Shown: piece by piece, positions 46,899 to 60,400 of the stretch
Position numbering within the stretch: the stretch's first letter is position 1
Layout: the number at the start of each line of letters is the position of its first letter
NCBI RefSeq assembly: GCF_003369915.1
Contig: NC_046675.1
Span: 30,318,001 to 30,382,000, forward strand
DNA: 64,000 nt
DNA from: Drosophila miranda
Taxonomy: Eukaryota > Arthropoda > Insecta > Diptera > Drosophilidae
Reading direction: 5' to 3'
Position numbers and translations under genes: made by a program
The notes under the pieces: model-generated
The model's database searches: none
Told to the model about the DNA's origin: nothing
The model's input: the letters and a program-made list of their open reading frames with translations, nothing else

Positions 46899-47354
46899 AT
46901 TGTCAAGTCAATTTGCATTAGTTAATCTATTTGGCAAATCTACAATTGCTTGAATATGGGCAAGTTTAGCATTATTTTTCCCGGGCTCTCGACGGGTGGT
47001 CGGTTGATTGCTCAATTTACGGCGCCTGCCTCGCGCCGCAGAGTGCTATGAACTGAATTGCAACGACCACCGGCAGCCGAGGTTCAGTCAGCTTTATATG
47101 TGCTCAAGCAACCGTTTCCAGAGATCCGCAGAGTGGCGCGAAACTGGTTTTGAATCATCTTATAAAAGTTTTCCGATCGTATGTTTATGCAACTTTACAC
47201 AGCGCGCAGTCACATTTTCGTGACTGTCCAGTCGATAGTATCGCAAGCCTACAAAAAAAATTATTAGTATTTTTTACGCGGCTTAACAGTATACAGAATA
47301 CTGTATGGTTAGTGGGTTAACTCAAGCTGTTATCTTGTTTAAAACAGGGGAGTT

Positions 47355-47440
47355 TGATCGGTATATTTCAAAAAAGGGGCGGTATATTTTTGAGTGTCAG
47401 ACGGTATATCTTATCGATAAGTCGAATTACATCTCTAGAA
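47355..47440 (+). promoter_or_regulatory. Housekeeping core promoter motifs upstream of Caf1-55
   Basis: CGGTATATTT-type motif 6 copies at about 47359 and 47379, a third partial copy at about 47402 and a DRE (ttatcgataag) at about 47410 occur in tandem about 300-380 bp before the Caf1-55 ATG. The same motif set occurs in inverted orientation upstream of RhoGAP92B. Confidence 0.6.
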
Positions 47441-47737
47441 CCAGCCGACGCGCTTGCAAAAAAAAAGAGGAAAAAAATTCTTTCCAATTTTGCGCTGTTA
47501 ATTTGCTTGGTTTTAGTATAAGTAAGTTGTAAAGTGCTTGTTAGTGCTCATTGCTGTGTGTAAAATTTAAGTAAAAAACTGAAGCGCGCGTACTTGAGGC
47601 AGTAGCAAGTGAGATACATTTTTTATCCCCGGCTTGTGCACGCGTTTTGCCGCTTTGGCTTTCATTGTTTTGGCGCCCGATTTTTGCGACGCGTACCAAA
47701 TTTTTGTGTGTAATTATACTTTGTGCACACGTTCGAA

Positions 47738-49146
<1,409 letters not shown>

Positions 49147-49383
49147 AGCATACATATATTTTCCCACACGACCAATTTTACGTTTTTCTCTCTGCTCCTG
49201 CTCCTGAAATCTAGCAGTGCTCCATCTTAATTTATACATATTACATATTTTTAAATCGAATTAAGTCAACTTTCTGTCAAAAGCAAACGTATGTTGTACG
49301 AATCTTTAATTAAAACCGGTCTTAAAAGAAACAAATATTGTAAAAGGCAATATATTGCAGTTTTTCGAATATCGAATTCAAAT

Positions 49384-51046
49384 TTAGTCCACGGTGTATT
49401 TATAGGTCTTCCCAAAGACCTGAATCTCCACATTCAAGGCCCTGACATCGGTGGTGTTTCGTCTTGAGATGATTTTCCCTTTTATGACATCGCCCCAGCT
49501 CACTTCCTGTGGCTGATCAATGAAGAACACAGTCTGCTTCCAGTGCGTGGTCGTGTGATAGGGCGATGTGCTGAACATGACCTCGCGTGGCAGCTCAAAG
49601 AACGTATCAAAGAAACCCACAAAGGCTGACAGCCGACCCGCCTGTGTGCATTTCAGGCTGAACTCGTACGTAAAGTTGGAATAATTTAGATCGACGGTCA
49701 TCATATCGAAATTGGCTATTTGATCGGCCGCTGTCAGAACGTACCGGGGATCCACCGCCTGCATAAGCGGCTCTTCGATGGAGCGTTTGGCCAGGTCGCG
49801 CATATTGACGCCATACACATCGGACCAGAACTCCACTTGCTCGGCATAGAGCTTGTCATTGCCATAGCCCATCAGGCTAAGCGAGCATCGATTGGGCAGA
49901 ATGATACCATTGGGATTAAGATGATGCTCGCGGGCATAGATGATGCTGTCCAGCATGGACTCGTACAGCAAAAAGTAGCCCATCCATTCGGAAATGATGA
50001 TGTCGTACTTGGCCTCGGGCAGTTCGGTGTCCTCCAGCCGTCCCTTCACCAGCTCAACGTTCTTTACATTGTTTTTCCTACGAACAGAGGGATTTATTAA
50101 TCAAAATTACTAAAACAGATAAACTTGAAGCATACCTGACGATGTCCATGGCTGTGTAGACAATCTCCGAGTTGTCTATGCCGACGATGCGAGAGGCGCC
50201 CGCCTGTGATGCGAATATGGAGAGAATTCCCGTACCGCAGCCCACATCCAGCACCGTCTTGCCGCGCACATCCTCCGAATTCATGAGCAAAGCGGAGCGG
50301 TAGCTGTTGGTTCGCACCCAATCGCTGAGCATTTCGTGATGGATACCAAAGTGGGAGTAGCTGTTGAAGTATTCCTTATCGAGTGAGAGATTATTGCGCG
50401 GCAGATCCTTGGTGGCGGCGGCCTTATCCTTGCTATCGCCCTCATGGACCCTCTGCAGCAGTTCCTTATAGTCGTTGCGCATCCGCTCTATGTCCTCGTT
50501 GGCCTGCTGCAGCAGCTTGGATTGCTCTGCAATGCGCTGCAACAACTCGGGCACCGTCACAGTCTCTGTTTCAGTCTTGAGAACTTCATAGTCGTAGCAC
50601 AGCCACGGCTCGTACTCCAAGGGCTTCAGATATTTCTCATCGTCCCACAGGATCTGCTCTGTCGACAGCAGTTGCTCGGCGCTTATCTTGCAGACCCTTA
50701 TGTAGTTGATTAGCTTGATGAAGGAATACTGATCCATTTGGAATTTCTTTTGAAGCTGCGACAGATTAACTTTGTGGCTGCTGTCCAGGTGGTCAATGGC
50801 TGCCCCTATGCTGGGGAGGGCCTCTGGGCAGAAGAGACAAGTGGTTTGCTCCTCGCCCTGGTCCTTTTCATCGTCTTCGTCATCCATGTCATCATAGTCA
50901 TCGTCATCGGAGCATGGATCCGCGGGCTCCTTTGCCAGTGCTTCCTCCGCCTGGGATTTGGCTGCTGTTTAAAGACACTTTTGTTTGACTTTGTGATTCC
51001 TTCTAGTGACCAGCGCTGACTTACCTGGGGAATCGATCTCTTTCAT
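49384..51046 (-). CDS. Art3: Art3, protein arginine N-methyltransferase 3 (PRMT3)
   Basis: Three exons on the minus strand, 51025-51046, 50136-50964 and 49384-50077, give 514 aa. An acidic N-terminus (SDDDDYDDMDDEDDEKD) precedes the C2H2 zinc finger TTCLFCPEAL...AIDHLDSSH, typical of PRMT3, which binds ribosomal protein S2. The SAM-binding core shows motif I VLDVGCGTGILSIFASQAGA, the double-E loop SEWMGYFLLYESML and the THW-loop equivalent TTTHWKQTVFF. It should form omega-N-monomethyl and asymmetric dimethyl arginine (type I), mainly in the cytosol on ribosomal proteins. Between finger and core is a predicted coiled coil (LLQQANEDIERMRNDYKELLQ). It is head to head with mRpS10, with 228 bp between the ATGs. 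Confidence 0.95.
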
Positions 51047-51274
51047 GTTTGTTTTTAATATTTGTTAATAAAAAGTTTTCCAGCAAATCGTACAAAACGT
51101 TTAATAAATAAAAGGTTGTATGTTTACTTCCGCCAGCACGTGCAAAACAGCGGCATTAGGGATGTTATTGATATATCAGTTGATATATCGCGCCTTCTGT
51201 GGCCAGTGTTGGGAAACACTGCCCAACAGCTGTTCTAGCACCTATAGCCCTTGCATAATTTCTCGTTTACAAAT
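51047..51274. promoter_or_regulatory. Bidirectional promoter of Art3 and mRpS10
   Basis: The 228-bp gap between divergent ATGs contains the palindromic E-box core-promoter motif AACAGCTGTT at 51225-51234, a cagtgtt-ggga-aacactg inverted repeat at about 51204-51221, and two gatatatc words near 51166-51189. No TATA box at a useful distance. These fit a shared housekeeping promoter for two translation-linked genes. Confidence 0.55.
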
Positions 51275-51896
51275 ATGTTGCAGGTATTTAATCCAATTTA
51301 TCAAATAAAGCTATATTTAATCACAATAGCTCTGATTTCCAGGTGTTGAAGACTTTACGATGGGCACAACCTGTGCGGGCGCTATCATCTGTAAACACCA
51401 GCAGTGCAGCTACGAATGTTACAACTACAGCAGCCGTTCCGGAGCCGGATAAACTTTTCAGCAAATTGGAAATCGAGCTGCGCGGCGTCGATCCGGCCGT
51501 GCTGAAGAGCTATACCTGGTTTGCCACCACCGCCGCAGACCATTTGGGTATTGAGAAGGGCAAGTGGTAAGTGGGGATACAAATCAAATCAGTTAGATCC
51601 GAAAGAAATCTTCGATTGATTCAACAATGTCCACCCACAGCTGGTCCCCACGCAAGGCAGACCACGAGCGCATGACACTGCTGAAGTCGGTGCACATCTA
51701 CAAGAAGCATCGTGTGCAGTACGAGGTGCGAACGCACTTCCGGTACATGAATTTCCACAAACTGACAGGCTCCACCTTGGACACATTTCTGGAGTACATT
51801 GAACGCAACCTGCCCGAAGGCGTGGCGCTGCAGGTGTCCAAGACAGAGCTCCAGCAGATGCCCGAGCACTTGCGCCAACCCCCCGAGCAAGTTTAG
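51275..51896 (+). CDS. mRpS10: Mitochondrial ribosomal protein S10
   Basis: Three exons, 51275-51283, 51343-51566 and 51641-51896, give 162 aa. The first exon encodes only MLQ. An N-terminal basic, Ser/Thr-rich presequence ([17 protein letters not shown]) would direct import into mitochondria. The S10 fold follows ([20 protein letters not shown], then [29 protein letters not shown]), and the [21 protein letters not shown] block ends the domain. It belongs to the head of the small mitochondrial ribosomal subunit. The neighbour Art3 modifies cytosolic ribosomal proteins, but shared control is the only link I see. Confidence 0.95.
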
Positions 51897-52319
51897 CGCA
51901 GCCTGAAAGAACTCTTAGCCAGTAGGACGCAAATGTTATTAATAGTTTTTTACTTGGAGCCCCTTGTCGGGGGCAGTTATGCGGCCATTCAAGCACGTAT
52001 TTCAACAGCGGCATCCGCGCTGAGATTAGGCTGATCAAAAACAAAAATAAATTGAAATAGAAGAACAGCAATCGTACCCATAAACCGAACTAATAAGCGA
52101 TCGCACTCGGAGCCCCACCCGCGATTAACGGAGATAAGTGTTGGGCCAAATATTGAAATAAAATTGTTAGCTCGACTTCGTTGTCGTATCTTGACACACG
52201 GACACAGTGGCACCTGGATACGGGCCCCCACTTGAAGTGAGGGCAAACAAAATCCGGACGGCTGCCCGCTAGCTCCTCAGTAGCGAGGCCAAGCCGAACG
52301 GAAGCGGATCAGCAACAAC
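51897..52319. other. mRpS10 3'UTR and upstream region of the takeout-like gene
   Basis: Contains an AATAAA at about 52044 for mRpS10 and then the presumed promoter of the takeout-like gene. No exon seen. Confidence 0.5.
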
Positions 52320-53313
52320 ATGCGCCAGGGATACTTCTTGCAGGCCGTTATGGCCATGGCCATACTCTACAGTTGTTTGGAACCAGCCGAGTGCTTATAC
52401 GAGAGTCAAATCCGTGCCTTCCTGGAAGAGTTCCGCATGCGTATGTGCCATCCCATACCAAATTTGGGCTTGCCCGCGCTAGATCCTTTCGTTCTTGGTC
52501 CTGGCCAGACGTCTATGAATAACAAATACCTCATAGAGTAAGCAACATAATGATTAGTCCGCTGACAAGTTATTTAAACCACGCATTTTTAGCTTTACTG
52601 GCTCCATCGATGACTTCCAGTTGCACGGAGTGTCCGACTTTGAGGTTCCAACTCTTACCCTTAATCCCGTGCCGGGTTTCAGGAGCACCATCCAGGTTAA
52701 CTTCCCATACACCTACTTCCAGTCCCTATACACCGCCAAGGGATCGCTGGCCTATATCCTAAATCTGGCTGGCGATGGCACTGCAGAGTAGGCATATCCT
52801 TATTTTAGCATCAAACTCTTTACTTATTATCCCTCGCTCTCTTTCGTAGAGCCTTCATCAAGGACTTTTCATTCCTGATCTCCTTCAGGCTGAGAACTCT
52901 CTCACCCCTGGGTATCACTTCACTGCAAATTGAGCTTTATTTGGGTGATTTGAAAATCAACTTTGAAAACCTCCTGGAGGAGGACCGCATCGATGATTTT
53001 GTGCATTCCCTTGTCAATGAAATGGGCGTGGAATTGTTAGATGATGTCTGGAGCTACGAACAGGGAACGGTGGTTGCCAAAGTTCAAACGGTGGGTGTAC
53101 CTTTTGGGTGCTTTAAAAGAGAGTTCACTCATCCCATCTCTCGATTCTGATTCTCTTTTGCAGCTGGTCAACAACTTTTTGGGGCAATACTCTTTGCAGG
53201 ACATAATCCAAATCATAGCTGGTGGCGGAGGAGGAGAGGGCGGTGAAAGCAAGCCTATATTCGAGGGCGTCGAGCCCGACTGCAAGCTTGGATCTGAATC
53301 AATACTCGACTAA
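52320..53313 (+). CDS. Takeout/JHBP-family secreted lipid-binding protein
   Basis: Four exons, 52320-52537, 52593-52787, 52850-53090 and 53164-53313, give 267 aa. A signal peptide (YFLQAVMAMAILYSCLEPAEC) leads to a JHBP domain that would carry a hydrophobic ligand such as juvenile hormone or a lipid in haemolymph. Visible family features are LDPFVLGPGQ near the N-terminus, the DFTGSIDDFQLHGVSDF-type strand, NPVPGFRSTIQVNFP, and NNFLGQYSLQDIIQ near the end. A Gly-rich insertion, GGGGGEGGES, breaks the C-terminal helix just before the final conserved Cys segment. One N-terminal Cys lies before the domain (AEC) and a second in RMRMCHPIPN, giving the expected disulfide pair. AATAAA follows at about 53347. 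Confidence 0.9.
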
Positions 53314-54440
53314 GACTGAAATATAATTGTAATTAAAATAGTTTAGGAAATAAAATATGTAGGTACCTATGTATAGAGATAAAATATCCTCTCAAAAGAA
53401 TTGATAAATGTGATGGAAATGGAAATAAGGCACTTGAGTGTTAGAATTTATGAACCGTTTGACGTTTTAGCTATATTTACTTATCAAACTGATAAGGGGA
53501 TACATCTACCAATATCCCATTTGCATTTAAATCCGTCTCTTATCAGCCCGAAAATACCCCACTCCCGCCACAGGCGCTGGCCACAAAGAGTTCTGCTACC
53601 ATCGAATCGTTTAATCGCTGTGGGGGTCTCTGATAAGTGTTATTTTTATAGACGTTTATTGATTTACTGCTAGTTTGCGTGCAAAACAAGATCAAGTAGC
53701 AGGTTACCAAATCCAGTTGCTACGAATTTGAAATGGCCTTGCGGGTTCTATAAAATCAGCTTTAAGTACTATATGCAGTAGATATTTCGACTTTAGGGTA
53801 CCCATTTCACAGGTTTCCCAACATTTTTGTAGCCAAAGTTAGTTGGAAGTTCAAGAGGTTCAGCGAAGAAATCTCGGGATACGATTGGTTCCGTATAAAA
53901 CGTATTAGATTAGTAGATAATAACTATATTTGAAAGGTTTTACCATTGCAATTGTGTTTCCCTTAACGCTTACAGTCTCCTATATCATGGTATCATACGA
54001 TTTTTGCATAGATTACATTACCTACATTACTTCCCGGGAGCAAAAAATACAATATACCCTTGAACTTTTTACCCGATTACCAGGTAACCACTATACGTTT
54101 ATCAATGTATTATGTGCTAATGAACCCATTGTAGAAATTCCCACTTTTATGCGTTACAATCTTTTCTGAGGTTGTAGTGTAGTTATATAAAAGCTACATA
54201 TTTGTACAACTTTAGTGGAAGTATGACATTATTTGACAGCTCAAAGATAATGGCAACCACTTATATGTTTCCCTTTTATAAAAACCACAACCGAATTTCG
54301 CGAAAAGGAATTTGTTTCACAGATTAGAAGCAAATGCAAAATAGAACATAAAAAATAACGACATTTCTAATCTTGTTGATAACTGGGTAACAATTGTGAT
54401 GTACTTTTGTGGTGCTCCACAATGTGTGATGTGCGTTTCC
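53314..54440. other. Intergenic region between the takeout-like gene and tefu
   Basis: Convergent 3' ends. A frame at about 53930-54169 is open and hydrophobic but has no ATG at its start and no splice context, so it is not called. No other feature seen. Confidence 0.5.
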
Positions 54441-57400
54441 TTATAGATATGGATCCCAGCCGGTAAAGAGCATACATAGATTGTCCGGCAGAGTGGCTTC
54501 GTTGATCAGACGTTCCACTTGAGCCTCCACATTCGAGTCACCGAGGGTACCTGCCTCCCGACCCTCTAGTTTATTTTGCACCTGAAGCAGGGCACGCTGG
54601 GCCACCAGATTAATCGATTCCTCGCCTGTAAATAACAATTCTAGAGACTATCTAGATAGATCGATTGATTTGCATACTTTTACTGGACTCCTGGGAAGAT
54701 TGCCTATTTCTGAGTACACCCCAAATAAAGAGTGGGTCGTAGAGCAGAACCTCGAGTATGGTGGTGAAGACGGACTTGTAACGCCTCAGTATATGTATGG
54801 TGGCCTCGCAGGACTTGGTAAACACTCCCTTAGTTCCACAGATGCCCATGGGAGCAACAAAGTCACGTGTAAGCCGAAAGGGTACCGTCTCTGGTGTTGC
54901 ACTTATCTTGCCCTGACCGAAAGCGATGCCTGGAATAAGAAGAATATAAACGAATCCATTTCTTGGATGTAATCAGATACATACCAAAATCTATGTGTAT
55001 CACTTCGGCTGTTTGCTGGTCAATCAGAATGTTCTGCACATGCCGATCGCCCAATCCCAGAACGTAGCCCACCATTGAGGTGGTGGCTACGCTGTTTGTG
55101 TAGGCCAAACGCCGCTCGAACCACACACCCGGTATGGGGAACTTCTCCAGCAGAAAGTAGTGAAAAACAGGCGTCACATGTGCGCATATTTCCTGAAAGA
55201 CTTCAAATCGCTTCTCCTTGGACGACTTCGCATGGCTCTGCAAATTTACAATCGTTTTCAGGTAACTAAGCAAACAAAAATTAACCCATATCTGCTCTTA
55301 CCCCTAGTAAGGTGCGACATTTCACGTTCTTCCAGTCATTGGGATGATACTTTATGTGGGCGCCGCTCTTGCTATCTCGTCCCACCAGGTACTCGGCTAC
55401 TGGCATAGAGTTGGGGCACCACTCCAAGATGCCGCTGCGCATAGACAGGGGCGTCACTGTGTACGTGCGAAGTTGCAGCTTGCGATCAATGAACTCAGAG
55501 TCCTGTTTCAGCAGCTGATTGACAATCCCAAAGACCTGCTGCATGACGGCATCCTGACGCAGGTCATCCTTGCCCTTGATCAGCTGTGCCCGTGTCTGGC
55601 CATCGGAGCAGACACACTGCACTCTGATGGGCGCATTAATGCCACCGCAATTGCCAATTTCATTCGTCCACTTGCAGATGCCTAAATCGTGTACAGGAAT
55701 TGCTAAACTAGTTTTCGTTCGGCTAAGAATTTCAACCTACTGGTAATGTTGTTGTATTCCTTGTCGGGACAAATGGGTAGCTCCAGGGTGGGACACTGCA
55801 TGGCATCGAGATTCCTATGACGCCTCACCTTCTCGAACTGCTTCAGCCGCATCGCAATATTCATTGGTTGATGGCGGTTCTCGGATATTCCCTCGTTTGC
55901 AAACGTGACAATAGCTAAAAGAGAGTAAGATGAATACAGTACAGTACACATCTGAAGCCAATCAATCTTTCTACCTGGCAGCACTGCCTCCAGCTGCTTG
56001 CTGCATCTGTCTGCTAGGGGATTCTTCTCACAGATTTTCGTTATTATCTTACGGACAATGCCCGCCCGTTCCGTGTTGCTGCCATCGCCGTCCAGGCGGG
56101 CTAATACCAGGGGATACAGCTTGTAAAAGGTGTGATGTGGATGATCCTGGCCGCAGCGGACCAATAGCTCGAACAGGATCTTAAGCAGGCTGGGGTTTTT
56201 AGAATTGAGACGCCCCGTCAGTTGGTTGGTGGCACAAATAAACTTGTAGCTGGGCACTGTGAGGATCTCCTCATTGATGCACTTCTGCAGCTGCTCGTTG
56301 TGGGCATTGGTGAACCACAGCGAGATGATGCGATAGATGGCAGCGCTGGAGAAGCCGCTGTCCAGCCTGCAGTAGGCAATGTGATTCCTCACAGCCGTGC
56401 ACAAATGCTCTGTAAGATTCTGTTCAATGCGCTTCAGCTCCATCTCGTCCAGTAGGGCATAGCGCTTCATTTGATTGGAGATGATGCGCTTGTCTTGGGA
56501 CTCGCGATTCGATACCGTTTCCGCCACTAAACGATTCTGCTCTATGATGTCCTTCAGCGTCTGGTAGTCCTGCGAGTGGCGATACTCGTGCAGCTGCTGG
56601 TACTCCCGATCGGCATACTTGGCCATGGCCTCATAGGCCGCTGTGCGATGCTGCCTAGCAAAGGTTTCAAGCTCCTGCCACTTGAAGGACTGCGGATACG
56701 CTGCGCTCAGTTTATCTTTATGCAGCACAAAGTCATCGATCAGCTGGATCGAGTAATTGAATTTATTCTTCAGCACTGAGCTCAAGCTGTCGGCATTGCA
56801 GTCCATGAGGAATTCTCCCTGCATGAGCACGGCTGGGACCCGCTGCACGCAATAGACGAACTCTTGGTTTTCGACCACGTACTCCAGGATGGCCTTGGCT
56901 ATCTGATGATTACCCATTTTCACATTAACATCGGCATCTTCCAGCAGCACGCAGATCTGTAATGGCAATAATCAATCCAATTAGCAGCCTTTTTAGCAAC
57001 GAAATTCCACTTCCCCATCCCTTACCTTGGTGGATGCCTTAATATTGGGTAGCTCTCGCAGCATCCCAATGTATTTAGAGGCTATGTTCAGCTTCCCCGC
57101 CGCCTTGCACTCGCTAATCCCCTTCAACAGATACGTGTCCATGGGGTTTTCCTTGTAATAGTCCTGCATGCGACGGCTGGCCCGCGTTCCTGCCATCTTG
57201 AAGAGTGCAATCTGATGCGAAATGATATACTCCTTGCATGAAAAGTTGCCGTAACTAAGCTCCAGTTCCGTCTGCCATTTTCCAAAGAGTTTAGACATCT
57301 GCCCCGGGTCTAGCTGTGCCCCAAACTGGATCTGTTTAAGGGACAAAATCTCGGTTGATGAATGATCAAAAATATAAAAGACTGTACTGCATGCGAGAGA

Positions 57401-60400
57401 CCTCACAAAAGTCTTCTGCCTGCTGGAGCGTGCACAGCCATGTGAGGTACTTGTACACACTCTGCAGACACTCCATGCTGTTGTCTTGTAGAATCCTGCG
57501 CACGCACTCATAGCCACTCCCAATGGCCGAAAGGGTGTTCTCCTCCTCGCGCTGCCCAATGCTCCTAAGTGCCACAAAATGATGCCGCTTGAATTCCTGC
57601 TCCAAATTAATGGTGGCCCCAGTGCTGTGCTTCAATTGTTGTGGCTGCTGATCGGATGGCATATCCCACTGGCCAAGTCGCCAGAAGATTTCATAGTCCG
57701 GCTCCTGCTGCTGCAGTTTGGCAAATGACCACAGACCGTTACCCTTCATGAGATCCACAGCCATCTGACTGCTAGCACTGTCCAGGTGATCCGACTCCAG
57801 CAGAATGGCGGACAAGTTGTTGTTGCGACCGTGAAAATCCACGCGGGAGCGCATGGGATTGACAAAGCCAGGAATGGCGTCCAGACAACCAATCGACTCG
57901 TAAGCCTATTAAAATATACGTTTAGCATTTTGCAAATTGTACAGAATTATGCACACCTTTTTGGCCGAAGACTGAAAGGACTCATCATCCAGGAATTTGG
58001 ATTTTACTGAGCCGCAGGCCCACAGCTCCAGGTACATAACGCTAAGGAAATAGGCCTGACAGTGATTACTGGCCCTGACCACATTTTCCAGCTTGATGGG
58101 AATGCTCCTATGTGGGTTACATTTCAGATAATTATAGATAATTATATATACATCGAAGAGCTGATTAGAGCTTCTTTCTTCCTACCAATTGTTGACGATC
58201 CGTATGCACTCGCAAATGTGCAAACACTTCTTAATAGCCCGCTTGTTGTGGAATATATTTTGGGTTTGGGCAGCTGCCGTGGAGCTGGCGAAACCTTCGA
58301 AAAAGTAGTCCAACATTTGACAGAGACTCTCCAGGTGCTGCTGCTGTTTGTTGGCCAACAACAACTTGATAAATGGCTGCAGACAGGTCTCGGCAAACGG
58401 AAAGGAAGACGCAGCCAAAGCATCGAATCCCTGCCAGCCGCAAGCCCTAAAAACCTGCGACACGAAGGCACACATCCAGGGCACATATTCCAAGTCCTGG
58501 CTGGATTTGAGAGCATTCAGCCAATCTATGGGTGGTATGTGCTGATGTGCATTCAGGAAACTCGATTCTGGTGACTTCTCAACAAAGATTTGTAGGTTCT
58601 TGAAGCGATCTACGAAATAGATTTAATAGCAAATCAAAAATTAATGCCAATTTAGAGATATTGGGTACTTTTTCTTACTCAATATCGTGGCGGCGGGCTT
58701 GCTGTTCGCAACCTGAATGGCAACGGCCACAAGAGCGTCATGCGTCTTGGGGTCAAACTGGAACAAATACTTCTCCAGTACTTCACATATCACGACCAAG
58801 AATTTCTCCATGGGCTCTAGCTCCGACTGCAAAAGCAGGTATATGTAAGTAGGACAGAACAGAGAACAGAGCTTTGGTTTTACCTCTTCGAAGGAATCAA
58901 AGTCGGTTTGAAAATAATATGAAATATTTGTTAGCTTCCATGGTCCTATTTGGGCCAGACACTTCATGGCATCCAGATTGCTGCTCTCTTTACTTTGCGC
59001 ACATCGAGCCATTTGAATAAGACGTTTGATCACCTCCAAGAGAAGTGTTTCGTGCGCCTGCAACTGGTCCTTGTGCTCGGCAATCTAATGTGTCAAGGGT
59101 ATTGTACATTAGTCAGGATTAGCAAATAATATTTCTATGCTCACATAAATCCTAAGGTCATGCAAGCGCTCTGCTGTCGGATTTTTGAGGAATGAGCGCA
59201 GAAAGCTAGGCACATCAGTCCTGTCGACGTGTTGTAGAGCAGCATTGGGTTTCTGAAGAAACTGGCATTCCGAGTTCTCCTCCAGAATGGATTGTATGTC
59301 GATCTGGGTGCTGTGTGCACTCAGAATATGATTCACAACCTCCACGACCTTCTCATTGACGGCTTTCACATCGCAGTGCATCTGAAAACATATCAATAGC
59401 TTGGCTATCTCAGTCATGTGATTCGAGAAGTCAGTCGATCCGAAGCCAGGCTTATTGAGCAGTAGATCCAGGAAGGAGAGAGCACACAGATGCACTTGAC
59501 TGCACTTGCCTGGAAAAGCACTAGATATTATTAGATATTTTAGCTTGCATTGACTGTGGCATGCCACTCACTGTGAAGCAGAAACCTAACGACAAAGAAC
59601 CAAATGTCCCGCACAAAGTAAGAGATTGGAATGACGGTTTTTGGTCCCTCGAGAGCCAACGCCGAATCGTATAGAGCATTGGCTATGGCGCAGTACAGAA
59701 AAAAGGCATTAATGGCTTGGCTGGGGAAGATGGCATTGAAGCAATCGGTCTTCAAGAGCCCTAACAGATCGATTAATATGCATGAATGCTTGATCTGAAG
59801 CATGGACATGGCCTGGAGGCGATCATCCCCCGAGGATCTGCTATTAGAACACTGAAAGGGCATGAATTAAAGACAATAAAGAGTCTCCGGAGAATACTCA
59901 CTATAAACCAGTTGAGGCATTTGAAGAGCGACTCCCCTGTCAGATTATACCAGTAGCGTATTTGGGTGCAGGGCACCGAGGGGCCAAATAATCTCCCCAT
60001 TTCCTGCGGATCGTGCAGCCAACTAATCACAATGTAGAGCGTCTCCACATTGAGAGACACTTCCTTGGGATTGAGTTTGTAGTGCTGCAAATTCTCTGAC
60101 AGCAACAGGTGATGCTCCCGAAAGTCCTGGCTTTCGCTTTCGGCACAAAGACAGCTCTGGGGCAGCACGAAAGCTGCAATCATGGGCATGGCCGCCTAAA
60201 GAAAGATACTAGTGTGATTTGTGCAAGAAATAACTTATAAGGTAGGCATACCTCTATGCTGATGGACTTTCTGTGGCGATGTATGTCCTCGGGCTGCCCA
60301 TAGAGGAATGAATAGGCCATGATTCTGCTGCTTTGGGCTTTTCGAAAAGCGTCCTTCGATTCATAGCACAGAAAATAGGGAAACCTAAAGAAGAGCGTTA

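Noticed and set aside
43340-47430. Inverted similarity at 43.35 and 47.4 kb as terminal repeats of one large transposon
   Set aside because: The shared words are known core-promoter motifs (motif 6 and DRE) placed at expected distances from RhoGAP92B and Caf1-55, and the interior holds ordinary host genes.
53930-54169. 79-codon hydrophobic ORF between the takeout-like gene and tefu
   Set aside because: Starts at TTG, has no upstream exon, lies in AT-rich DNA where hydrophobic frames are expected, and lacks a polyadenylation context.
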